From positions 1 to 64,000 of the forward strand of contig CAMDKI010000007.1 in the NCBI GenBank assembly GCA_945901065.1: a stretch of DNA of 64,000 nt, written 5' to 3'. Below the pieces are notes generated by a model. It saw only the letters and a program-made list of their open reading frames with translations, made no database searches and was not told the origin of the DNA. Both the position numbers and the translations under genes were made by a program. Origin of the DNA: Chitinophaga pinensis. Its GTDB lineage: Bacteria > Bacteroidota > Bacteroidia > Chitinophagales > CAIOSU01. Every line of letters starts with the position of its first letter. Position 1 is the first letter of the stretch. Shown here piece by piece: positions 1 through 7,026 of this stretch.

Positions 1-159
1 AGTTATAAGAAAGCGGCAAAAGGCTTATCTGATTCAGAACTGGCCGAAAAATACGACACTGGCGAAGATGTGGACTTTGGAAAGGCTATCGAAAAGATGG
101 CAAAAAGCCCTAGCGACTTTAACACGGCCAAAAAGAAAAGCAATCAAACCACCCGTTAA
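1..159 (+). pseudogene. NSS sodium symporter, upstream fragment ending at in-frame TAA
   Basis: Frame 1 is open from the first base and reads a hydrophilic loop with acidic and lysine-rich stretches (SELAEKYDTGEDVDFGKAIE), then stops at TAA 157-159. The same frame reopens at once and runs into the sodium symporter ORF that follows, so both pieces look like one gene. Frame 2 is open across 140-196 and reads VKIGLGTLKYIIA, which would lead smoothly into LIIFGLLLAIKG of frame 1 if one base were missing near 194. A compensating pair of single-base indels therefore explains the break better than one nonsense mutation. It could be a true pseudogene or a sequence error. The N-terminal half lies outside the window. 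Confidence 0.5.
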
Positions 160-207
160 AATCGGGCTTGGTACACTAAAGTATATCATTGCCTAATTAT
201 TTTCGGT

Positions 208-1293
208 TTGCTTTTGGCTATCAAAGGCTGGACACTCGGCACCAGTGGTGCAAATGCGGAGCACCCCGATGCCAGTGCCATTGATGGACTTAACTTTTTA
301 TGGACACCCCAATACGACTCGCTCACCAACCCTAAAGTGTGGTTAGCAGCGGCGGGGCAAATATTCTTTACCCTTTCGTTGGGTATGGGCTCTATTCAAT
401 GTTATGCCTCTTACCTTAAGTCGAAAGACGATATTGCCCTTAATGCAGTGTCGGCGGGCTTTGTAAATGGTTTTGTTGAAGTGGTATTGGGTGGTGCTAT
501 TGTTATTCCTATTGCTGCGGGCTATTTGGGCTTAGATTGGGTAAAAGAAAATGCGGGTTTTGGTATGGCGTTCCAAACCATGCCATATCTGTTCAATAAC
601 TGGGGCGTGGCGTTGGCAGCTATTGCTGGTGTTATGTGGTTTGGGTTGTTGTTTTTTGCTGGCATTACCTCCTCGTTGGCCATGGGTACCCCTTGGATGG
701 GTTTTATGCGCGACGAATTTAACTGGAGCAGTAGCAAAGGTGCTTGGTCGTTTGGCCTAATTGTATTGATATTGGGCCTGCCAACGGTACTTTTCTATAA
801 TTATGGTGTGTTTGATGAGTACGATTATTGGGCGGGTACGGTTTCATTAGTAATTTTTGCAATGGTTGAGGTGCTCATATTTGTGCTGGTTTTTGGCGCT
901 GACAGAGGCTTTAATGAGATAAATGAAGGTGGCGATATAAAGGTGCCTATAATCTTTAAGTACATTATAAAATACGTCACCCCTGTATTTATAACCGTGG
1001 TATTTTTAGGTGCTTTGGTTACGCCTGAAGGTAATGACTGGGCTGGGTCGTTCCAAGGGCTGTTTGCCGGCAATGGCTGGACATTTGACAACAGTTCCAT
1101 CATTAAGCAAGCTACTTTGGCTGGTCTGAGGGCTGATATTGCAGCGGCCACGGATGCTTCAGTTTTGGACCACCTTGAAAAGAAACTTTTATATGTTACT
1201 GGTGCCCGAATATTATTGGTAAGCACATTTTTAGGTATAGCGGGGCTAGTATATTTGGCCTACACCCGTCGCGTAAAAGAAGGGAGGATATAA
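208..1293 (+). CDS. Sodium-dependent transporter, NSS/SNF family, C-terminal part
   Basis: Inner-membrane sodium-coupled symporter of the neurotransmitter:sodium symporter family; the substrate is probably an amino acid, but this cannot be read from the sequence. The 361 codons cover the second half of the family fold: a hydrophobic helix at the start, the conserved stretch GQIFFTLSLGMGSIQCYASY, then alternating hydrophobic segments and long loops ending in a basic tail RRVKEGRI. The family is normally 450-640 residues, so this is not a complete protein. The TTG at 208 is only the first possible start; the real start lies upstream, beyond the frame break at 157-159. A MetS-like small subunit gene begins 3 nt after the stop, which supports the family call. 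Confidence 0.8.
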   Translation: MLLAIKGWTLGTSGANAEHPDASAIDGLNFLWTPQYDSLTNPKVWLAAAGQIFFTLSLGMGSIQCYASYLKSKDDIALNAVSAGFVNGFVEVVLGGAIVIPIAAGYLGLDWVKENAGFGMAFQTMPYLFNNWGVALAAIAGVMWFGLLFFAGITSSLAMGTPWMGFMRDEFNWSSSKGAWSFGLIVLILGLPTVLFYNYGVFDEYDYWAGTVSLVIFAMVEVLIFVLVFGADRGFNEINEGGDIKVPIIFKYIIKYVTPVFITVVFLGALVTPEGNDWAGSFQGLFAGNGWTFDNSSIIKQATLAGLRADIAAATDASVLDHLEKKLLYVTGARILLVSTFLGIAGLVYLAYTRRVKEGRI

Positions 1294-1296
1294 ATT

Positions 1297-1440
1297 ATGA
1301 ATACATCAGCACTTGTAGTAATGTTGGGCTCAATGGCCTTTTTTACCTTCTATTGTGTGTACTTTTTCTATTTGGTGCTTAAAGCGCCTATGCGCGCCGA
1401 GCCTGATTCGTATGAAGAGAATAACGAAACGCCTCGTTAA
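1297..1440 (+). CDS. MetS-like small subunit of NSS transporter
   Basis: A 47-codon ORF starting 3 nt after the stop of the NSS transporter. It has a short N-terminus, one long hydrophobic helix at about residues 6-29 (MLGSMAFFTFYCVYFFYLVL) and a charged, acidic tail ending EENNETPR. In characterised systems such as MetPS, NSS transporters are followed by single-span proteins of about 30-60 residues needed for full transport activity. Position, spacing and topology match that pattern. I infer the function from this context and have no conserved catalytic motif to point to. If the upstream transporter is really broken, this subunit may be without a partner. Confidence 0.65.
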   Translation: MNTSALVVMLGSMAFFTFYCVYFFYLVLKAPMRAEPDSYEENNETPR

Positions 1441-1455
1441 GGGAGTTTAGTTTGC

Positions 1456-1761
1456 CTACTTAGGTTTTTGCGCTTCGCTTTCAGCCCTTTTTAGCCACAC
1501 ATCGGCTACTTGGAACATACCGAAAACAAACACCTGTGCCATATTGCTGGCGGTAGCTAGGCCCAAAGTGCGTGCCCAAAAGAAAAAGCCAAACACCAAT
1601 AGCAAGTGACCACCTAGCGTAACCACCGATACCATCCGCATTAGTTGGGTAAAAAACGAAGGATCGTTCCCGATTCCGGTAAAGCTACTCCATGCCCAAA
1701 TGCCTAATAGCCAAACCAAGGCTGTAAATGCCTTGCCTCCAAATATCATTGCTTGCAACAT
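1456..1761 (-). CDS. Small integral membrane protein, DUF1145-like
   Basis: 101 residues with three hydrophobic segments at about residues 8-28, 41-62 and 68-90, and a charged lysine-rich C-terminus, so it should be an inner-membrane protein. Size and topology recall the DUF1145 family, but I cannot confirm this without a profile search. It is convergent with the NSS transporter and its small subunit, with only 15 nt between stop codons. The function is unknown. The start ATG at 1761 gives a short N-terminus (MLQAMIF) that leads straight into the first helix. Confidence 0.55.
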   Translation of the reverse strand: MLQAMIFGGKAFTALVWLLGIWAWSSFTGIGNDPSFFTQLMRMVSVVTLGGHLLLVFGFFFWARTLGLATASNMAQVFVFGMFQVADVWLKRAESEAQKPK

Positions 1762-1913
1762 GGGGCTAAGTTACAGCAAAATTTGGCTCAGAGCTATGTG
1801 TTAATTAGCGAACAGTCTGCAATATTCTATCCTAGGCCTAGTGTTTGGTCTTCTGGTTGATTAGGATTTAGTAGCCCTTCGAACATAAAGATTTAATAGA
1901 AAATAAAAAATAG

Positions 1914-1944
1914 TTGACACGTTTGCCAATAAGTTGCATATTTG
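1914..1944 (+). promoter_or_regulatory. Bacteroidota-type promoter of haloperoxidase gene, leaderless spacing
   Basis: TTG at 1914-1916 is separated by 20 nt from CATATTTG at 1937-1944, close to the Bacteroidota consensus TTTG-N19/20-TAnnTTTG. Only 4 nt separate the -7 box from the ATG at 1949, so the predicted transcript start falls at or beside the start codon. Confidence 0.5.
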
Positions 1945-1948
1945 CCAT

Positions 1949-3301
1949 ATGAAGCATTTAATCATTTGTCTTTCGGTTTTTGGGTTGTTTTTCGTTTCCT
2001 CTTGTCAAAAGGACACGGACGAAGCTGTAATAAGCGCTACGCCTAGCGAGTTCGATGGTGAGTTTACTCGCGAATGGTTTAAATTGGAGTGCACGTTGGT
2101 AAAAGAAACACCCGGTATGTTTCCGCCACAAGCCTCTCGTGCATTTGGATACACGGGCATAACGCTCTACGAAACAATAGTGCAAGGCTGGCCCGATGCC
2201 CAAAGTTTGGCTGGGCAATTGAATGGGCTAAACAGTAGTATGCTGCCAATGGCCAATACCGCTGAGTATGAGTATAACTGGGCTTTGGCATCCAATGCAG
2301 CTTTTTCGGTTATTATTACCAAGATGTTCGACCGTACCATAAAGCCAGAATACCGTAGCGAAATATTGGCGCTGGAGGATAAATGGAAAGCTACGCTTAG
2401 CGAAGGGGTTGACCCTGATGTTAGGGAGCGCTCTATCACTTTTGGGCAGGCTATGGCCAATGCCATTTATGAGTACTCTAAAACTGATGGTGGGCACGAG
2501 CAGTATGTTGATCCTTTCCAATTGCCATATACCTGGCCAACTAAAGATGGTGCTTGGGTACCTACTGGCGCTGCGGCCAATCCGCTTGCTCCTCGTTGGG
2601 CCAACAACCGTCCTTTTTTGACGGTGAATGTTACCGATTGCCAGCCTAATGCACACTGTGCTTACTCTACCATTTCGAGTGATGAGTTTTATAAAGAGGC
2701 CTTAAATGTATACAATGTAGTTACGAATGCCACCGCCGAGGAAGTAGAGATTGCCAAGTTTTGGGCAGATGACCCATTCAATACTTGCACCCCAACTGGG
2801 CACACGTTCAATATTATGGTACAACTGCTTGAAGAGAACGATGCAAATTTGGCAATGAGTGCCGTGGGTTTTGCCAAATTGGCTATTGCCGAGAACGATG
2901 CCTTTATTGCCTGCTGGAAAGCGAAGTATGATTATTTCTTGATTCGCCCGGTAACTTACATCAGGCAGAACATCGACGCGAATTTTAATACCCTTATCGG
3001 TACCCCACCTTTCCCAGCCTATACTTCGGGCCACGCTACTGAGGCAGCGGCAGGTTCGCGTATATTCACCAACATGTTTACTAGTGGCGATGGTTACTAT
3101 CAGTTTACCGATAGAAGCCAACTGCAATTTGGTTTCTCAGTGCGCAATTACAGCAACTTTGACGATATGGCCACAGAGTGTGCCAACTCTCGTTTGTATG
3201 GTGGCATCCATTACAATATGGACAATAGCAATGGTCTTAAAATGGGCAAAGCCGTTGGCGACAATGTAAATACCCGCATCCGTTGGCCTAAGTCATTTTA
3301 A
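1949..3301 (+). CDS. Vanadium-dependent haloperoxidase-like lipoprotein (PAP2 superfamily)
   Basis: 450 residues if started at ATG 1949; the longer ORF from TTG 1934 adds five residues before a good signal peptide and is unlikely. A lipoprotein signal ends in FVSSC. The active site of the PAP2/haloperoxidase superfamily is present in order near the C-terminus: K...RP (KYDYFLIRP, about 325), SGH (YTSGHATEA, about 360) and R..GGIH....D (SRLYGGIHYNMD, about 420). These residues bind vanadate or phosphate. Several cysteines in the middle region could form disulfides. Members oxidise halides with peroxide or act as acid phosphatases, and the sequence alone does not decide which. It probably sits in the outer or inner membrane facing the periplasm. 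The following lipoprotein gene starts 14 nt downstream and may be co-transcribed. Confidence 0.85.
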   Translation: MKHLIICLSVFGLFFVSSCQKDTDEAVISATPSEFDGEFTREWFKLECTLVKETPGMFPPQASRAFGYTGITLYETIVQGWPDAQSLAGQLNGLNSSMLPMANTAEYEYNWALASNAAFSVIITKMFDRTIKPEYRSEILALEDKWKATLSEGVDPDVRERSITFGQAMANAIYEYSKTDGGHEQYVDPFQLPYTWPTKDGAWVPTGAAANPLAPRWANNRPFLTVNVTDCQPNAHCAYSTISSDEFYKEALNVYNVVTNATAEEVEIAKFWADDPFNTCTPTGHTFNIMVQLLEENDANLAMSAVGFAKLAIAENDAFIACWKAKYDYFLIRPVTYIRQNIDANFNTLIGTPPFPAYTSGHATEAAAGSRIFTNMFTSGDGYYQFTDRSQLQFGFSVRNYSNFDDMATECANSRLYGGIHYNMDNSNGLKMGKAVGDNVNTRIRWPKSF

Positions 3302-3315
3302 TAGTAACTCACTAC

Positions 3316-3717
3316 ATGAGATTATTTGTTTTGCTTTTAGCCGTTACTGGCATGCTATCTTCGTGCAATGGCCACAAAATAACCGATGAAACCTTAAAGG
3401 TTGATGGTGCTTATTTGGCCACGCTGCAATGCGAGGCTAAGAAGTTACAAGAAGAACGCTTTAAACTTGCCCAAGATATTCGTGAGCTAGAAGATTCGGT
3501 AATGTATAGCCTTGACAGTATAGCCAAACTAGGTTTTCAAGCCAAGCTTGACCAATTGGTGGCATCAAAAGAGGATATGCATTCAAGGACAAAGGCCATG
3601 GCCGATAGTATAACCCATGTGCTTAATGGCTTTTACGAAGGCACGTATAAAGACACTGCCGACCGCAGATTGCTAGATGTAGCCCTTTCTGCTGCTTACC
3701 AAAGCAATTGTAAATAA
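3316..3717 (+). CDS. Coiled-coil lipoprotein of unknown function
   Basis: 133 residues with a lipoprotein signal ending LSSC, followed by a charged region (about residues 38-100) rich in E, K, L and A with heptad-like spacing, which suggests a coiled coil. Cysteines occur at LQCEAK and at the penultimate residue, and could form a disulfide. It lies 14 nt after the haloperoxidase-like gene on the same strand, so the two are probably expressed together, and it converges on the moxR-like gene. I do not recognise a family. Confidence 0.6.
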   Translation: MRLFVLLLAVTGMLSSCNGHKITDETLKVDGAYLATLQCEAKKLQEERFKLAQDIRELEDSVMYSLDSIAKLGFQAKLDQLVASKEDMHSRTKAMADSITHVLNGFYEGTYKDTADRRLLDVALSAAYQSNCK

Positions 3718-3736
3718 CGATTAGTTGCGCAGGCGC

Positions 3737-4702
3737 TTACAGCAGTTTGCGTATAATGTCGTCGGTAGAGATTCCTTCAGCCTCGGCTTTATAGTTTTTT
3801 ACTACCCTGTGGCGCAATATAGGCAATGCTACGGCTTTTACATCCTCAATATCGGGTGAGTACTTGCCATGCAGCACCGCGTGGCATTTAGCGCCTAATA
3901 CAAGAAACTGCGATGCCCTAGGGCCAGCGCCCCAACTTAGGTAGTTGTTTACGGTATCGGGTGCCAAGGCAGTACCTGGGCGGGTTTTGTGCACCAAGGT
4001 TACGGCATACTCCAAAACGTTATCGGCAATAGGTACTTTGCGTATCAACTGTTGGAAAGCCACGATCTCTTCGGCGGTAAGTTGTTTTTCAACTTTTACG
4101 TTCCGGTTGCTGGTGGTATTTTTTACCACTTCTACCTCTTCTGCATAAGTAGGGTAGTCTACCACAATATTGAACATAAAACGGTCGAGCTGGGCCTCTG
4201 GCAACGGGTAGGTACCTTCCTGCTCAATAGGGTTTTGAGTAGCTAGTACAAAAAAGGGTCTATCCAATTTATAATTGTGCCCTGCGGCGGTTACTGCGCG
4301 CTCTTGCATGGCCTCAAGCAAAGCAGCTTGGGTTTTGGGCGGTGTACGGTTTATCTCATCTGCCAAAATAATATTGGAAAAGATGGGGCCTTTGATGAAT
4401 TTAAACCCATGGCCTTGCTCATAAATTTCTGAACCGGTAATATCCGATGGCATTAAATCGGGTGTAAACTGTATACGCTTAAACTGCAAATCCAGCGCCT
4501 CTGCTATGGTGTTTACCAGCAAAGTTTTGGCCAAACCCGGTACCCCAACCAACAGGCTGTGCCCATCGCTAAATATGGCAATGAGAATGGTTTCTATTAC
4601 CTTGTCTTGCCCTACTATTATTTTCGAAATCTCTTGGCGTAGCACTTTATACTTGGCCGATAGCGCATCTACTGCCTCAACATCAGAGTTATACTTACTC
4701 AT
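3737..4702 (-). CDS. MoxR-family AAA+ ATPase
   Basis: 321 residues, typical length for MoxR proteins. The Walker A motif GVPGLAKT is at 53-60, Walker B ILADEINR at 112-119, followed by the family stretch TQAALLEAMQER and the sensor region FVLATQNPIEQEG; the C-terminal lid is present. MoxR ATPases act as chaperone-like factors, usually with a DUF58/VWA partner, but no such partner follows here: the gene is the last of a minus-strand operon. It overlaps the 3' end of the SurA-like gene by 8 nt, so translation of the two is probably coupled. The link to periplasmic foldase genes suggests a role in envelope protein maturation, which is inference. Confidence 0.92.
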   Translation of the reverse strand: MSKYNSDVEAVDALSAKYKVLRQEISKIIVGQDKVIETILIAIFSDGHSLLVGVPGLAKTLLVNTIAEALDLQFKRIQFTPDLMPSDITGSEIYEQGHGFKFIKGPIFSNIILADEINRTPPKTQAALLEAMQERAVTAAGHNYKLDRPFFVLATQNPIEQEGTYPLPEAQLDRFMFNIVVDYPTYAEEVEVVKNTTSNRNVKVEKQLTAEEIVAFQQLIRKVPIADNVLEYAVTLVHKTRPGTALAPDTVNNYLSWGAGPRASQFLVLGAKCHAVLHGKYSPDIEDVKAVALPILRHRVVKNYKAEAEGISTDDIIRKLL

Positions 4703-6062
4703 AATTATTATTGCTTGAGTTATCTTCTTTAAACCATTTCTTTAATGATAGGCAGCCCGAATAATCAGGCGAAAGCCATACATACGTACCTTTTATCCTA
4801 TCTTCTAGCCACATACCAAGAGCCTCGTCTTGTTTCTTTTTCAATGCGGCTGCCTGTATTTTATAGTAGTCTTCGGTAAGGTTGGCTACGTGCGGTTGGG
4901 TTTCGCTTTTTAAAAACAAAATGCGATAAGCAGGTTGGCCGTTTGGCAACTGCATGGATAGCGGTATTGAGTATTCGCCGGGTTTTAAGCCTTCAAGCCC
5001 GAAGTAAATGGTTTTATCAAGCTGCCCTATTTCAAAATAACTGCTACCTGTGGCGGGGTTTGAAAGAATGCCACCTTGGTGTTTAGTTTCGTCGTCTTCA
5101 GAGTATTTTTTCACTGCATATGCAAACGACATGGTGCCGTTAACCAGTGAGTCGCGAATACCGTCGAGCTTACTTTTTACTAACTCATGATCAGAGCCCA
5201 AAACGGCTGGAACAATAAGTATGTGACGCACCGTAATGCGGTTACCTTTTTTCTTCACCATTTGTATAATGTGGAAACCGTATTTGGTCTCTACTATCCC
5301 TGAGTGCTCACCTTCTTCCAAAGCAAAGGCTGCCGCCTCAAATTCGGTTACAAACTCGCCACGGCCAACGGTACCAAGGTCACCGCATTTATCTTGCGTG
5401 CCGGGGTCGTTGGAGTATCGACTAACCAAAAAGCAAAAATCGGCATCTGGGTCGGTCTCCAAAAGGGTTAAAACCTCCTCTGCTTTTTTGCGTGCAATCT
5501 CTTTCGAAAACTCAGAGGCTATCGGGCTCATTATCACATGCCCAACTTCTACTTCGGCATTGAAATAGGGCAAGCTATCGGTAGGTATTAGGTTGAAAAA
5601 CTTCTTTACATCCGATGGGCCAACTTTTACGTTACTGTAAATTTTTCCCTGCATTCGTTGCGATAGTAACTGCTCTCTAATATCGGTGCGAAACTCGTTT
5701 TTTATCTCCAAAATGCTCTTGCCATAGTATTCTTCCAACTGTTCTTGCCCACCCAGCATTGATACGAAGTAACCTACACGGCGGTCGAGTTCGGTTTCCA
5801 CTTCATCGTCGCTTACAGCTACACTATCTTGTAGGGCAGCTTCTAAAAACAACTTTGAGGTAAGGATGCTGTTCAACAGCTCGCATTTGGCACTAAGTGG
5901 CACATCCTGTTCCAATTTAAGCTGCTCGTATTGCAGTTCAACATCCGATAACAGGATAACTTTATCTCCAACTACGGCAATAACTTTATCAACGAGTATG
6001 GTATCGGCTTTTGTGCTGGTAAAGGCTGCCAAAAAGCAAAATAAAACAATAATTGTGCGCAT
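4695..6062 (-). CDS. SurA-like periplasmic chaperone / peptidyl-prolyl isomerase
   Basis: 455 residues from ATG 6062. The longer ORF from 6116 begins inside the neighbouring gene and lacks a signal peptide; MRTIIVLFCFLAAF at 6062 is a clear signal. An N-terminal SurA-like helical domain starts with the family phrase VDKVIAVVGDKVILLSDVE, followed by two parvulin-type rotamase domains (about 165-275 and 280-390). The first carries the characteristic GDLGTVGRGEFV and FGFHI-like YGFHIIQM stretches. SurA proteins assist folding of outer membrane proteins. The start codon is 1 nt after the stop of the upstream lipoprotein gene, and the 3' end overlaps the moxR-like gene, so this is one operon. Confidence 0.9.
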   Translation of the reverse strand: MRTIIVLFCFLAAFTSTKADTILVDKVIAVVGDKVILLSDVELQYEQLKLEQDVPLSAKCELLNSILTSKLFLEAALQDSVAVSDDEVETELDRRVGYFVSMLGGQEQLEEYYGKSILEIKNEFRTDIREQLLSQRMQGKIYSNVKVGPSDVKKFFNLIPTDSLPYFNAEVEVGHVIMSPIASEFSKEIARKKAEEVLTLLETDPDADFCFLVSRYSNDPGTQDKCGDLGTVGRGEFVTEFEAAAFALEEGEHSGIVETKYGFHIIQMVKKKGNRITVRHILIVPAVLGSDHELVKSKLDGIRDSLVNGTMSFAYAVKKYSEDDETKHQGGILSNPATGSSYFEIGQLDKTIYFGLEGLKPGEYSIPLSMQLPNGQPAYRILFLKSETQPHVANLTEDYYKIQAAALKKKQDEALGMWLEDRIKGTYVWLSPDYSGCLSLKKWFKEDNSSNNNYE

Positions 6063-6063
6063 G

Positions 6064-6918
6064 TTAGTATGTCTTGAAGCTGCCGTTTTCAAGGGCATCT
6101 TTGTATAAATTTTCATAGGTTTTATTCACCAGTTCCATCTTCCTTTTGTTGAGAATGATTTTAACTATATCCTCACGGATGTAGTTAATTGGAGCAGGCT
6201 CTTGTTGCTCTTTAAAGTCGTTTACCTTGAGTAGATAAATATACAGTGAATCTTCCACTTCTCCTGAAAGCCTGTTTTTGCTTAACGTTCTTAGCTGCAA
6301 TTGATCAATGGGTATTTGCTTGTAAATACCACTCAGTTCGTACCAAATACTGTCTTTCAGGTAAAAATCGGTTGCATAAGTTACGCAGTATCCTAGAAGT
6401 TGCTCCTTGTCTTCCGTTCTGTTTGAGCGAAACATTTCTCGGGTGGCATCAATTTTTGGGGCATCTTTGGCCAGTTTTACATAGTAAAATTGGGCAATGT
6501 CTTCAGTGAGCAAAAAATTTTCTTCGTATTGCTGGTAGTAAGCTTCAATCTCATCTTGGCTTACCACCGTATCTAATTTTTGCTGTATCAGTTCGTTTTC
6601 GTAGCTATATATTATCAACGACTCTTTGTAGTCTTGCACCCTTCGTTCTATATCCAATTGCTCGGCGGTAAGGTACTTTTCGGCTACTTGCAATATTAGT
6701 TGGCGCTTTATCCAGTTGTCAATGTAGTTTTTGGCTACTTCTGCGCTGTCTTCGGCGGTAGCATCTTTTACCATCACCTCGTTAACATCTGATTGGTACA
6801 ATTTTTTTTCGGCCACTGTGGCAACAATTGGGTCGTTTTTGCGGTCGTTTTTATCAAACCAATTGCATGAGGTTGCCCATACCATGAATGCCATGGAAAC
6901 AATAAACCCATATGTCAA
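6064..6918 (-). CDS. SurA/PpiC-like lipoprotein
   Basis: A helical periplasmic lipoprotein with a lipobox at WATSC. The body is rich in charged helices and resembles the N-terminal and C-terminal helical parts of SurA/PpiC chaperones (for example YIDNWIKRQLILQVAEKYL), without a clear parvulin core. It is therefore likely a chaperone without isomerase activity. Start choice is uncertain: the ORF begins with TTG at 6918, giving a signal without a basic N-terminus, while ATG at 6894 leaves only nine residues before the lipid cysteine. The next gene starts 1 nt after its stop. It belongs to the minus-strand foldase operon with the two neighbouring parvulin genes. Confidence 0.75.
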   Translation of the reverse strand: MTYGFIVSMAFMVWATSCNWFDKNDRKNDPIVATVAEKKLYQSDVNEVMVKDATAEDSAEVAKNYIDNWIKRQLILQVAEKYLTAEQLDIERRVQDYKESLIIYSYENELIQQKLDTVVSQDEIEAYYQQYEENFLLTEDIAQFYYVKLAKDAPKIDATREMFRSNRTEDKEQLLGYCVTYATDFYLKDSIWYELSGIYKQIPIDQLQLRTLSKNRLSGEVEDSLYIYLLKVNDFKEQQEPAPINYIREDIVKIILNKRKMELVNKTYENLYKDALENGSFKTY

Positions 6919-6965
6919 TTTGAATTTGATACCCTAAACAGTTATTGTTTCTCTGAAAATAGTAA

Positions 6966-6985
6966 AGACGTTGCACGCAACGTCT
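6966..6985. repeat. Perfect 9-bp inverted repeat in operon gap
   Basis: AGACGTTGC and GCAACGTCT are separated by two bases. It lies between the two parvulin-type genes and lacks a T tract on either side, so it is not a standard intrinsic terminator. From memory, similar AGACGTTGC palindromes recur between genes in other Bacteroidota, which would make it a dispersed repeat. Confidence 0.5.
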
Positions 6986-7026
6986 CCACTTTATATTACT
7001 ACTCAAATTAAACTCGAGCGCTTGTT

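Noticed and set aside
825..1226. 133-codon minus-strand frame
   Set aside because: Shadow of the NSS transporter; the plus-strand frame has clear family motifs.
6966..6985. Intrinsic terminator within the foldase operon
   Set aside because: The stem is perfect but neither side has a T run, so it was kept only as an inverted repeat.
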